Assembly: GCF_019973615.1 (NCBI RefSeq)
Contig: NZ_AP024238.1
Location: forward strand, 4,423,989-4,487,988
Origin: Rhodoferax lithotrophicus
GTDB lineage: Bacteria > Pseudomonadota > Gammaproteobacteria > Burkholderiales > Burkholderiaceae_C
Direction of reading: 5' to 3'
DNA: 64,000 bases
This document shows positions 33,911 to 43,093 of this stretch, in pieces. Under the pieces are notes generated by a model. That model did not search any database. It saw only the letters and a program-made list of their open reading frames with translations, and was not told the origin of the DNA. Made by a program: the position numbers and the translations under genes. The first letter of the stretch is position 1. The number at the start of each line of letters is the position of its first letter.

Positions 33911-35791
33911 TTACTCAGCCTTCACGGAGCTTGCACCATCAGGGCGCCAAACCGTACCAATCGACACCGTTTTCAAACGATGCTGACGGCCGTACCAGAA
34001 ATTCACCACCCCTCGCGAGAAAAACACGCCGGAGAACATACTGGTCATGATCCCCAAACAGTGCACGACCGCAAAACCACGCACCGGCCCGGAACCAAAA
34101 GCCAACAAGGCCAGGCCGGCAATCAGTGTGGTGATATTGGAGTCAAAAATTGTCGCCCAGGCGCGGTCATAACCCGTGTGAATGGCGGCCTGAGCCGAAG
34201 CCCCGTTGCGCAATTCTTCACGGATTCGTTCATTGATCAGCACATTCGCATCAATCGCCATACCAAGCACCAAGGCCATGGCCGCCATACCTGGCAGGGT
34301 CAGGGTAGCTTGCAGCATGGACAACACGGCCACCAGCAACAACAGATTAAACGCCAGCGCAATGCTGGAGAACACACCAAACAGCATGTAATACAAACAC
34401 ATGAAAATGCTCACGGCCACAAAGCCCCAGGCCACACTGTGGAAGCCCTTGGCAATGTTTTCAGCCCCCAGACTGGGGCCAATGGTGGTCTCTTCGATGA
34501 TTTCCATCGGTGCAGCCAAGGAACCAGCCCGCAACAACAAGGCGGTGTCATTCGCCTCCATCGTGGTCATACGGCCCGAAATTTGCACCCGACCTCCACC
34601 AATTTCGGTACGAATCACCGGGGCGGTAACCACTTCACCCTTGCCTTTTTCAAACAACAGGATGGCCATACGCTTGCCGACATTTTCACGCGTGATATCA
34701 CGGAAGATGCGCGTGCCCTTGGCATCCAGATTCAAATTGACGGTGGGCTCTTGCGTCTGGCTGTCAAAGCCAGGTTGTGCATCGGTCAGGTTCTCCCCTG
34801 TCAGGATGACTTGTTTTTTAACGATCACACTTTGTCCGCTACGCTCCAGATACCGCTCGGAACCCAACGGCACCATACCGGTGCCCAGTTCTGCGGCGCG
34901 CGCCTCGGAGCTTTCATCCACCATACGCACCTCCAGCGTGGCAGTGCGGCCCAAAATGTCTTTGGCCTTGGTGGCATCCTGCACACCGGGCAACTCCACC
35001 ACGATGCGATCCAGCCCCTGCTGCTGAATCACCGGTTCATTCACCCCCAGCTCATTGATCCGGTTGTGCAAGGTCGTGATATTTTGCTTGAGGGCCTGGC
35101 CCTGGATGCGGCGCGCAGCTTCGGGCTTGATGGTTGCCGTGAGCTTGAATTCCGCACCTTCTGCAACGTCGACAGTCTGCAAGTCGGCAAACTGGTCCAG
35201 AAGCAGCGCCTTGGCACTGGCGAGTGTCGCCGTATCGTGGAAAAGCACTTCAATGGTTTGGGCATTGCGGCTGATGCCACCATGACGGATGTTTTTCTCA
35301 CGCAAGCTGGTTCTCAGGTCACCTGAGAGCGACTCCACACGTTTGGTCAGGGCCGCTTGCATGTCCACTTGCAACATGAAGTGCATCCCACCCCGCAAAT
35401 CCAATCCCAAAAACATGGGGGATGCATGCAAGGCAGACAACCAGGCAGGCGAACGTGACAACAGGTTCGAGGCCACCACGTAACTGGCATTGTTGGTATC
35501 CGGCACCAGTGCTTTTTGAATCGCATCTTTGGCTTTGAGCTGACTGTCGGTATCAGCCAGACGCACTTTGATCGAGGTGCCATCCAGTGTCACCAGATCA
35601 GCCGCAATACCGGCGGTTTTCAGAACCACCTCAATCTGAGCCAGTGTGGCAGCATCCACCTTGACCTGTGGTTTACCAGCCGAAATCTGAACGGCAGGTG
35701 ATTCACCAAATAAATTGGGCAGAGCGAACAAGCCCCCTACCACCAGCGCGACCAGGATGATCACGTACTTCCAAACCGGGTAACGATTCAT
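33911..35791 (-). CDS. secD: Protein translocase subunit SecD
   Basis: 626 residues from the ATG at 35791 (MNRYPVWKYVII), the usual betaproteobacterial start. TM1 is followed by a large periplasmic domain containing LGLDLRGGMHFMLQVD, then the six-helix membrane bundle with MAIDANVLINERIREELRNG. It forms SecDF with the next gene and a complex with YajC encoded 65 bases upstream. Gene order yajC-secD-secF is the standard one. Confidence 0.97.
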   Translation of the reverse strand: MNRYPVWKYVIILVALVVGGLFALPNLFGESPAVQISAGKPQVKVDAATLAQIEVVLKTAGIAADLVTLDGTSIKVRLADTDSQLKAKDAIQKALVPDTNNASYVVASNLLSRSPAWLSALHASPMFLGLDLRGGMHFMLQVDMQAALTKRVESLSGDLRTSLREKNIRHGGISRNAQTIEVLFHDTATLASAKALLLDQFADLQTVDVAEGAEFKLTATIKPEAARRIQGQALKQNITTLHNRINELGVNEPVIQQQGLDRIVVELPGVQDATKAKDILGRTATLEVRMVDESSEARAAELGTGMVPLGSERYLERSGQSVIVKKQVILTGENLTDAQPGFDSQTQEPTVNLNLDAKGTRIFRDITRENVGKRMAILLFEKGKGEVVTAPVIRTEIGGGRVQISGRMTTMEANDTALLLRAGSLAAPMEIIEETTIGPSLGAENIAKGFHSVAWGFVAVSIFMCLYYMLFGVFSSIALAFNLLLLVAVLSMLQATLTLPGMAAMALVLGMAIDANVLINERIREELRNGASAQAAIHTGYDRAWATIFDSNITTLIAGLALLAFGSGPVRGFAVVHCLGIMTSMFSGVFFSRGVVNFWYGRQHRLKTVSIGTVWRPDGASSVKAE

Positions 35792-35856
35792 GATCGCCCT
35801 TCTGACTTCAAGCTGCAAAAAACTGGCCCAAACACATGGACCAGTACCAAGGACTC

Positions 35857-36189
35857 TTACTTGATGCTGCCCTTGGGCAAAACCTGAACAACCGCGCTAC
35901 GTTGCAGCAGGACTTCAACTCCGCTGGCCACTTCGATGTGGATGAAGGTGTCACCCAATTTGGTGACTTTACCCAGAACACCGCCAGCGGTGGCCACTTC
36001 GTCGCCCTTGGCCAGCGCATCAATCATGGCTTTGTGCTCTTTGGCTTTTTTCATTTGAGGGCGAATCATCACGAAATACAACACCACAAACATCAAAACC
36101 AGGGGCAACATGCCCATCAAGGACGACTGCATGTCACCGCCTGCAGCAGCAGCGGGGGCGGTTTGGGCAATGGCAGAAGAAATAAACAC
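35857..36189 (-). CDS. yajC: Preprotein translocase subunit YajC
   Basis: 110 residues from a GTG at 36189, preceded by TTGGAG; the protein then begins FISSAIAQTAP as in relatives, whereas the longer frame upstream has no match. One membrane helix (GMLPLVLMFVVLYFVMIRPQ) and a basic cytoplasmic tail with the pattern GDEVATAGGVLGKV. It accompanies SecD and SecF. The tgt gene often found upstream of yajC is absent; an indolepyruvate oxidoreductase gene is there instead. Confidence 0.94.
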   Translation of the reverse strand: MFISSAIAQTAPAAAAGGDMQSSLMGMLPLVLMFVVLYFVMIRPQMKKAKEHKAMIDALAKGDEVATAGGVLGKVTKLGDTFIHIEVASGVEVLLQRSAVVQVLPKGSIK

Positions 36190-36255
36190 AGCAAACTCCA
36201 AAAAAATGAAACCAATCAAAAAATCAAACCGCTGCATGGATGCGCGGACAAACAC

Positions 36256-36278
36256 CAATGGCAGGCAACTTGCCATTG
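36256..36278 (-). terminator. Weak hairpin after the indolepyruvate oxidoreductase gene
   Basis: A perfect 8-bp stem (CAATGGCA with TGCCATTG, loop of seven) lies 26 bases beyond the stop on the minus strand. It is followed on that strand by only a short T-containing stretch (GTGTTTG), so it is a doubtful terminator. It also lies upstream of the yajC start and could belong to the yajC leader. Confidence 0.35.
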
Positions 36279-36303
36279 TATGCGGGGTGTTTTGACCGCA
36301 GGC

Positions 36304-39300
36304 TCAGGACTTGGATACACCCCGCCATTGCGTCAACAAACTATCCCATTTTTCCAGTGCGGCCATGGATGAGCGTGACTTGACGTGTCCAAACCCACGG
36401 ATGTCGTGCGGAATTGAGGCCAAACTTAACGCATTTTGATAGCTACTCTGGCTTATTTCATGGGCACCAGAGACCAAAACAGCACATATTTCTTGTACCA
36501 TGGCCTGATACCGTTCCAGCCAGGCTCGCTCTTGGCGACGTTCCTCGGTCTGGCCAAAAACATCCAGCACGGTACCGCGCAAACCCTTGAAGCGTGCGAG
36601 TAACCTGAAAGCACCCATGGTCATCGGCCCAAAGCGTTGCTTGAGTAGCTCCCCCCGGTCGTTGGTTTTGGCCAGCAGCGGCGGGGCCAGGTGAAAGTGC
36701 AGCTGCACATCACCCTCAAATTGCTGGGCGATCCGCGCCATCAAGCGGCCATCGGAATGCAGCCGGGCCACTTCGTATTCATCCTTGTAGGCCATCAGCT
36801 TGAACAAGTTGTGCGCCACGGCTTCGCTCAAGCTGGTTTTACCCCACACGGCATCCACTTGCTGGACTTGTGCCACCAAAGCCCGGTAGCGCTGGGCATA
36901 GGCTGCATCCTGGTACGCCGTCAAATACGCCGCCCGCGTGTCCACCAACTCCTTCAGCGACGGTTTTTTGGCCCACTCAATCACCTGCTCGGTTTGCCAC
37001 AGCGCCTGCACCGCAGCCAAGTGCTGGGCGCAATGACGGCCCCACTCAAAAGCGGCCTGGTTGTTGGCCACCTGCACACCATTGAGTTCCATGGCCTGCA
37101 TCAAGGCGGCACGACTCAATGGAATTCGACCTTTTTGCCAGGCGTAACCAAGCAACAAGGGGTTGGTGTAAATCGAGTCGCCCAATGCGGCAACGGCCAC
37201 CTGTTCGGCATCCAGAACACCCAGGTTGTGTGCACCTACCGTGGTGGCAATGGCGGCTTCACACCCGCCGTGCGGAAACTGCCACTGCGGGTGGTGCACA
37301 AACGCGGCGGTGGGTGTGGCGTGGCTGTTCAGCGCCACAAAAGTTCGCTCCAGACGCATGACCGACAAGGTGGTTTTGCTGGCCGCCACAATGGCATCAC
37401 ACCCAATCACCAAGTCAGCCTGGGCGGCATCCACCTTGCTGGTGTAGATCAGCTCAGGGGTGGATGCGATCTGAATGTAGCTCCAGGTGGCTCCGCCTTT
37501 TTGTGCCAGACCACCGGCATCCTGCGTCACCACCCCCTTGCCTTCCAGGTGGGCGGCCATGCCCAGCAACTGCCCAAGCGTGATGACTCCCGTGCCGCCC
37601 ACGCCACCCACCACAATACCGCAGGTTGCGCTCAACGGCGGCAACACCGGCTCAGGCAAAGCTGGCAAGGTGGCCAAACTGCCCAGACGATCTTTTTTCG
37701 GTTTTTTCAGTTGCCCGCCCTTGACGGTGACAAAGCTGGGGCAAAAACCTTTGACACAGCTGAAGTCTTTGTTGCAGGTGCTCTGGTTGATGCGGCGCTT
37801 GCGGCCAAACGTGGTCTCCAGCGGCTCAATACTCAGGCAATTGGACTGCTCACCACAATCACCACAGCCCTCACACACCCATTCGTTGATCACCACTCTC
37901 TCGTCCGGCTCGGTCAAAGTACCACGTTTGCGTTTGCGGCGTTTTTCGGTCGCACACATCTGGTCATAGATGATGGCGGTGGTACCTTGGAGCTCACGGA
38001 ATTCCCGTTGAATACGGTCAAGCTCATCCCGGTGATGCACCGTGACACCCGCAGACAGGGGAACACCGGCGTACTTCTCCGGCTGGTCGGTGACGATCAC
38101 CAGTTTGGCCACCCCTTCGGACACCAGACTGGCCATGATTTGCAACACGCTGTGGCCTTCAGGGCGTTCACCCACACGCTGGCCACCGGTCATGGCCACC
38201 GCATCGTTGTACAACACTTTGTAGGTGATATTGACCCCGGCCGCAATGCTTTGCCGGATCGCCAGCAAGCCGCTGTGAAAGTAGGTGCCATCCCCCAGGT
38301 TGGCAAACACATGGGTGTCGGTAGTGAACGGCTGCTGGCCGACCCAGGCCACACCTTCGCCACCCATCTGGCTGAAGGTGCTGGTGGCACGATCCATCCA
38401 CACCGTCATGAAATGGCAGCCAATACCAGCCAGGGCGCGTGAGCCCTCGGGCACCCGGGTGCTGGTGTTGTGCGGGCAACCACTGCAAAACCAGGGCGTG
38501 CGTTCACCTATCTCAGATCGGAGTTCAAGCGCGCTACGCTCTTTGGCGGCCAACATGGCCAGATGGTGGTCCATACGCGCCGCCACATCGTCCGGTACAC
38601 CGAGCTTTTTCAGACGCTTGGCAATCGCTTTGGCCACCAGCGCCGGGCTCAGGTCGGCATTGGCACGCAACAAGGCACTGGCTTGCGGGTTGGGCTGGCT
38701 CCACTCGCCGCCCATGCCATCACCCTCATCGTCAAACTTGCCCACCACGTGGGGGCGCACGCGCCAGTTGTACAGCTCTTCCTTGAGCTGGTATTCAATG
38801 ACTTGGCGTTTCTCTTCCACCACCAGGATTTCTTGCAGACCCTGGGCAAATTCGCGGGTGATGCTGGCCTCCAGCGGCCACACCACGTTCACCTTGTGCA
38901 GCCGGATACCGAGTTGACGACAGCTGGCCTCATCCAACCCCAGATCATGCAGGGCCTGGCGCGTGTCATTAAAAGCCTTGCCGCTGGCGATGATGCCAAA
39001 ACGGTCTTGCGCACTGGCAATAACGTTGTGGTTAAGCTTGTTGGCCCGCACATAGGCCAGTGCGGCATACCACTTGTAGTCCATCAGGCGGGCTTCCTGA
39101 TCCAGTGCCGGATCAGGCCAGCGAATGTGCAGCCCGCCGGGGGGCATGACGAAATCTTCGGGCATGACGATCTTGACGCGATCCACGCTGACATCGACCG
39201 AACTGCTGGACTCCACCACCTCCTGAATCGTCTTCATGCCAGCCCACACGCCTGAGAAGCGGCTCAAAGCAATGGCATGTAAGCCCATGTCCAGAATGCC

Positions 39301-39876
39301 TTGCACATCGGACGGAAAAAACACCGGCAAGCCACAGGCCTTGAAGATGTGGTCACTCTGGTGCGCGGCGGTAGAGCTTTTGCTCACATGGTCATCCCCC
39401 GCCACCGCCACCACCCCGCCATGCCTGGCGGTGCCCGCCATGTTGGCATGCTTGAACACGTCGCCGCTGCGATCCACGCCTGGCCCTTTGCCGTACCAGA
39501 TGCCAAACACACCATCGTACTTTTTGCTTTGCGGATACAAGTCCAGCTGCTGCGTACCCCACACGGCGGTGGCTGCCAGTTCTTCGTTGACACCAGGCTG
39601 GAACACGATGTGCTGGGCTTCCAGATGCTTGCGTGCCGCCGTCAAGGCTTGGTCATAGCCACCCAGAGGTGAGCCACGGTAGCCGCTGATGAAACCCGCC
39701 GTCTTCAAGCCTGCCAGGGCATCACGCTGGTGCTGCAGCATGGGCAAACGCACCAACGCCTGGATGCCACTCATGAACGCACGACCCTGCGTCTGGGTAT
39801 ATTTGTCATCCAGGCTGGCCGATGGCAAGGCCTGTGGTGCCAACGTAGTCAAAGGGATATTCATGGGTGCGTTCAT
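36304..39876 (-). CDS. Indolepyruvate ferredoxin oxidoreductase, fused subunits
   Basis: 1190 residues. It oxidatively decarboxylates aryl pyruvates to acyl-CoA using thiamine diphosphate and Fe-S clusters. Order: alpha pyrimidine-binding region (GFISGYRGSPLGGYDQAL), thiamine-binding region with CSGCPHNTSTRVPEGS and LGDGTYFHSG, an Fe-S motif stretch (CEGCGDCGEQSNC, then CNKDFSCVKGFCPSF), a gamma domain (GGVGGTGVITLGQLL and DAGGLAQKGG), then a long C-terminal domain. The ATG at 39876 has GGAG seven bases upstream; in-frame ATGs at 39906 and 39954 lack one. Residues about 1132-1148 are encoded by a copy of the dispersed palindromic repeat. Confidence 0.94.
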   Translation of the reverse strand: MNAPMNIPLTTLAPQALPSASLDDKYTQTQGRAFMSGIQALVRLPMLQHQRDALAGLKTAGFISGYRGSPLGGYDQALTAARKHLEAQHIVFQPGVNEELAATAVWGTQQLDLYPQSKKYDGVFGIWYGKGPGVDRSGDVFKHANMAGTARHGGVVAVAGDDHVSKSSTAAHQSDHIFKACGLPVFFPSDVQGILDMGLHAIALSRFSGVWAGMKTIQEVVESSSSVDVSVDRVKIVMPEDFVMPPGGLHIRWPDPALDQEARLMDYKWYAALAYVRANKLNHNVIASAQDRFGIIASGKAFNDTRQALHDLGLDEASCRQLGIRLHKVNVVWPLEASITREFAQGLQEILVVEEKRQVIEYQLKEELYNWRVRPHVVGKFDDEGDGMGGEWSQPNPQASALLRANADLSPALVAKAIAKRLKKLGVPDDVAARMDHHLAMLAAKERSALELRSEIGERTPWFCSGCPHNTSTRVPEGSRALAGIGCHFMTVWMDRATSTFSQMGGEGVAWVGQQPFTTDTHVFANLGDGTYFHSGLLAIRQSIAAGVNITYKVLYNDAVAMTGGQRVGERPEGHSVLQIMASLVSEGVAKLVIVTDQPEKYAGVPLSAGVTVHHRDELDRIQREFRELQGTTAIIYDQMCATEKRRKRKRGTLTEPDERVVINEWVCEGCGDCGEQSNCLSIEPLETTFGRKRRINQSTCNKDFSCVKGFCPSFVTVKGGQLKKPKKDRLGSLATLPALPEPVLPPLSATCGIVVGGVGGTGVITLGQLLGMAAHLEGKGVVTQDAGGLAQKGGATWSYIQIASTPELIYTSKVDAAQADLVIGCDAIVAASKTTLSVMRLERTFVALNSHATPTAAFVHHPQWQFPHGGCEAAIATTVGAHNLGVLDAEQVAVAALGDSIYTNPLLLGYAWQKGRIPLSRAALMQAMELNGVQVANNQAAFEWGRHCAQHLAAVQALWQTEQVIEWAKKPSLKELVDTRAAYLTAYQDAAYAQRYRALVAQVQQVDAVWGKTSLSEAVAHNLFKLMAYKDEYEVARLHSDGRLMARIAQQFEGDVQLHFHLAPPLLAKTNDRGELLKQRFGPMTMGAFRLLARFKGLRGTVLDVFGQTEERRQERAWLERYQAMVQEICAVLVSGAHEISQSSYQNALSLASIPHDIRGFGHVKSRSSMAALEKWDSLLTQWRGVSKS
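36433..36480. repeat. Dispersed palindromic repeat, in the indolepyruvate oxidoreductase gene
   Basis: TTTTGATAGCTACTCTGG, a loop of 15, then CCAGAGACCAAAAC. The CTCTGG/CCAGAG arms pair perfectly. Confidence 0.65.
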
Positions 39877-39994
39877 GGGCAACTCCGCAACGTGCACATC
39901 AGCCATCTTGTGAACAGCTGAGCCAAAACAATTGAAGACCAACCAAAACGCCATCCCATCTCAAGCCGATTGAATGGCGCATGATTTTCAAAGC

Positions 39995-40053
39995 AATTTC
40001 ATGCTCTACCGCTTGTAAATAAAGCGCTAGAAGCTATTGAATAGATAGCAAAT
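39995..40053. repeat. Dispersed palindromic repeat, intergenic
   Basis: CTACCGCTTGTAAATAAAGCGCTAGAAGCTATTG type sequence between the indolepyruvate oxidoreductase and cheV genes. It is the clearest copy outside a gene. Confidence 0.7.
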
Positions 40054-40063
40054 AATGCCTGAC

Positions 40064-41026
40064 TTAGCGCGTCAAGGCCTTGCGAATGGTGTCCGCCAGT
40101 TCTTCCGCCACGAACTTGGCCACATACGCATCCGCACCCACTTTTTTCACATGTTCTTCATTGGTCGAGCCGGTCAAGGAGGAGTGGATCACCACCGGAA
40201 TACCGCTGTAACGCGCATCCTGCTTGATATTGCGGGTCAGGGTAAAGCCATCCATTTCAGGCATTTCCAGATCGGTCAGCACCAGCGCAACCTTGTCTTT
40301 GACCGTTTTGCCTTGCGCTTCAGCCTCAGAGGCCATGGCCTTTAAGCGATCCCAGGCTTCCTGGCCCGATTTGGTCATGATGAACGGCACCCCCATCGCT
40401 TTGAGCCCTTGCTCAATCATCATGCGCGCCACAGCGGAATCATCTGCCGCCAGTACCACCGAACCTGCCGGAATATGCAATTTATGAACATCATCAACTT
40501 CAACCTGATGTTGTTCGGGGAACACATCGCGCAGAATCTGCTCCACATCCAGTACCTGGGCCAACCGGGTGTTTTCGGCATCCCCATCCAAGCGGGCAAT
40601 ACTGGTGACCAAACCACCACCACGGCCTTCAGCAGAGAGCACGTTTTTCCATTCAAGCCGCACAATTTCGTTGACTTCTTCTACCGCAAACGCTTGCGTG
40701 GTGCGGGCAAATTCAGTCACCAACAAAATACCCAGTCCCTTGGTGGGGTTGGTGCCAACCAGAAGCGGCAAGTTGATCACGGTGATCATTTGTCCACGAA
40801 TATTGGCCACGCCCATGACCGAGGGCGGCGAATTCACCATGGCAGTGACTTCCGGCATGACCAGGATTTCACGCACCTTGAACACATTGATACCAAACAA
40901 TTCGCGCTTATCGGTACCCGGTGCTTCACCCAAACGAAACAACAACAACTCAAACATGCTGTTGCCAGCCAGATTGGTGCGCTCATCAATGTCCCGCATG
41001 GTGGATTTGCTGCTTAATTTATTCAT
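40064..41026 (-). CDS. cheV: Chemotaxis protein CheV, second copy
   Basis: 320 residues: a CheW domain (VMGVANIRGQMITVINL) and a receiver (VLAADDSAVAR, LTDLEMPEMDG, HSSLTGS). It is clearly a paralogue of the CheV at 13387-14340, sharing RDIDERT near the start and ADAYVAKF in place of the receiver lysine-proline motif. The start is uncertain: ATG at 41026 gives MNKLSSKST, and the ATG at 40999 gives MRDIDERT; neither has a strong ribosome site. It stands outside the main che cluster, between mltA and the indolepyruvate oxidoreductase gene, possibly transcribed with mltA, which ends 55 bases upstream. Confidence 0.93.
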   Translation of the reverse strand: MNKLSSKSTMRDIDERTNLAGNSMFELLLFRLGEAPGTDKRELFGINVFKVREILVMPEVTAMVNSPPSVMGVANIRGQMITVINLPLLVGTNPTKGLGILLVTEFARTTQAFAVEEVNEIVRLEWKNVLSAEGRGGGLVTSIARLDGDAENTRLAQVLDVEQILRDVFPEQHQVEVDDVHKLHIPAGSVVLAADDSAVARMMIEQGLKAMGVPFIMTKSGQEAWDRLKAMASEAEAQGKTVKDKVALVLTDLEMPEMDGFTLTRNIKQDARYSGIPVVIHSSLTGSTNEEHVKKVGADAYVAKFVAEELADTIRKALTR

Positions 41027-41081
41027 AAGGTAAGTCCGGTAATGACTGAAAGACGGTCTCGCAGGTTCTATGGTAACGCCA

Positions 41082-42251
41082 TCATCTAGGCTTGGGCCAC
41101 AACACCCACAGACGTAGCGGCTGCTTGAGCCGACCCGCAAGCTCACCCGCCTGCGCACCCCAACCCGCAAAATAATCTGCACGCACCGCACCACGAATGG
41201 CGGTACCCGTATCTTGCGCCAACACCAGCCGCTGCAAGCTCAATTGCGGCCCGTTGGAGGCCAGCCAGACGGGCGTACCAAACGGGATGCTGTCCGGGTC
41301 AACCGCAATGGATCGACCTGGCGTCAACGGCACCCCCTGCGCACCACGTGGCCCAAAACCACTGTCGAAGTCGTTCAAGGCTTCTTCCTTGAAAAACACC
41401 ACGCGCGGGTTACGCCATAACAACTCGGAAACACGTTGCGGGTTTTGCAGCATCCAGGCGTGAATACCGGGCCAGGATGCATCGCGCAACTCACCTTGAT
41501 CCAACAGCCAGCGACCAATACTTTGGTAGGGCCATCCGTTATTGGCAGCATAAGCCAGTCGCACCCATTTCTGGCTACCATCGGGCTCGGTCATTTTCAA
41601 GCGGCCGGAGCCCTGAATATGCAGCAACATGGCCTCTACCGGGTTAGCCACATAAGCAATTTCACGCCCACGCAAAGCAGCCTTCGCCTCCGGCAAGGTG
41701 TCTATCTCTTGGCGCGAGAACCAGGGCTTGCGGCTGCCGCCGCTCAACGGAGGTTGAAATAATGGCACCTCAAAGCCTGGGCTTGGTACACGTCGTGCCT
41801 CCAGCTCAGGCTCATAATAAGCGGTCAACAAACCCGCACTGCTGTCTTGCAGTGACTCCACGCGGTACGGCTGCAAGCGATCAATCAACCATTGACGCTG
41901 CTCCTCATCAGTCCCAATACTCAAACGGCGCACTTCCGGGCACAACGGTGCAAAGATCGAACCAGGGCGTTCACAGCTTTTAAGCCAGGCATTCCAGGCC
42001 TCAAACAGGGCATCTGACTCCAGACCCGGTAACTCACTCCACGGCACCGCCACCCAGCGGCTATTGGCACGCTGCAGGTTGGGCAAGTTGGCCACATCCT
42101 GCGGTACGCCTGCAGACACCCCAGGTGCCGCATGCCCTTCAACCTGAGGAGGTACCGTCTGGGTGATTTTGGGCGCAGTGCCACATGACACCAACACCGC
42201 AGACAGCATCACAAGCCACGTAAAACGCAGCGCTCCCTTCAAATCACTCAT
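41082..42251 (-). CDS. mltA: Membrane-bound lytic murein transglycosylase A
   Basis: 389 residues. The N-terminal signal has a lipobox LVSC with Cys23, so it is a lipoprotein, probably in the outer membrane. The MltA domain includes LLTAYYEPELEARR and PVEAMLLHIQGSGRL. The C-terminal 3D-type beta-barrel domain has LAQDTGTAIRGAVRADYFAG, which supplies the catalytic aspartate in the family. It cleaves peptidoglycan to anhydromuropeptides. It overlaps the upstream nitrilase-family gene by four bases. Confidence 0.95.
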   Translation of the reverse strand: MSDLKGALRFTWLVMLSAVLVSCGTAPKITQTVPPQVEGHAAPGVSAGVPQDVANLPNLQRANSRWVAVPWSELPGLESDALFEAWNAWLKSCERPGSIFAPLCPEVRRLSIGTDEEQRQWLIDRLQPYRVESLQDSSAGLLTAYYEPELEARRVPSPGFEVPLFQPPLSGGSRKPWFSRQEIDTLPEAKAALRGREIAYVANPVEAMLLHIQGSGRLKMTEPDGSQKWVRLAYAANNGWPYQSIGRWLLDQGELRDASWPGIHAWMLQNPQRVSELLWRNPRVVFFKEEALNDFDSGFGPRGAQGVPLTPGRSIAVDPDSIPFGTPVWLASNGPQLSLQRLVLAQDTGTAIRGAVRADYFAGWGAQAGELAGRLKQPLRLWVLWPKPR

Positions 42252-43093
42252 AACACACGATGCTGCAAGGCAGGCAGGCGATTTCGACAGGCATTTAAAG
42301 CCGCAAAATCAAAATCAGCCAGCACCACCCCTGCCTCTTGGGCGCGTTGCGCCAACACCTTGCCCCAGGGGTCAACCAGCATGGCATGCCCCCAGGTGCG
42401 ACGCTGGTTGTCATGCAGCCCGCCTTGTGCGGCTGCCGCCACATAGGCCAGGTTTTCAATGGCCCGGGCACGCAACAACACCTCCCAGTGATCTTGCCCG
42501 GTGGTATGGGTGAACGCACTGGGCACCAGCATCACATGTGCACCAGCCTGGGCATAAGCCCGATAAAGCTCGGGAAATCGCAAGTCATAACACACACTCA
42601 ACCCGATACGCCAGGTGTGACCGTCTTGGGAGGGCACATCAAACGTCACCGGCACATGACCCGATTGAAGCACCAAGGACTCGTCATAACGCTCCCGGCC
42701 ATTGTCAAACCGGAACAAATGAATCTTGTCGTAGCGCGCCACACATTCACCTGCTGGCGAAAACACCAGACTGCTATTGCACACCCTTTGGGCATCAGAC
42801 GGCGCAGCGCCAGCCTCTGGACTGGATACGCTGCGCAATGGAATCGTTCCCCCGACCAGCCAGATACCCAGATGACGTGCGGTGTCAGACAAGAATTGCT
42901 GCAACGGGCCATGACCTTCGTCCTCCCCGATGGCCAGCTTGTCCGCATCATGTTGACCAATCAGGCAAAAATACTCGGGTAACACCAACAGTTCCGCACC
43001 CGCTTGGGCAGCGGACTGCAACAACTCACCGGCTTGTTTCACATTGATCTGAACATCTACGCCTGAGACCATCTGAATGACGGCAACTTTCAT
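42248..43093 (-). CDS. Carbon-nitrogen hydrolase (nitrilase family)
   Basis: 281 residues with the Glu-Lys-Cys triad of the superfamily: Glu in LLVLPEYF, Lys in YDKIHLFRFD and Cys in SVCYDLRFPELYR. This pattern and length fit the Nit/omega-amidase branch that repairs deaminated glutathione, but the substrate is not certain. It overlaps yhdP upstream and mltA downstream by four bases each, so yhdP, this gene and mltA form one tightly packed unit. Confidence 0.94.
   Translation of the reverse strand: MKVAVIQMVSGVDVQINVKQAGELLQSAAQAGAELLVLPEYFCLIGQHDADKLAIGEDEGHGPLQQFLSDTARHLGIWLVGGTIPLRSVSSPEAGAAPSDAQRVCNSSLVFSPAGECVARYDKIHLFRFDNGRERYDESLVLQSGHVPVTFDVPSQDGHTWRIGLSVCYDLRFPELYRAYAQAGAHVMLVPSAFTHTTGQDHWEVLLRARAIENLAYVAAAAQGGLHDNQRRTWGHAMLVDPWGKVLAQRAQEAGVVLADFDFAALNACRNRLPALQHRVL

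Noticed and set aside
33980..35326. A 448-codon open frame on the plus strand opposite secD
   Set aside because: It is antisense to a well-supported secD, has a His/Gln-rich composition typical of reverse-frame translation, and shows no family motif.
36691..38442. A 583-codon open frame on the plus strand opposite the indolepyruvate oxidoreductase gene
   Set aside because: The minus-strand gene has intact cofactor motifs throughout this stretch; the plus frame has none and is a codon-bias shadow.
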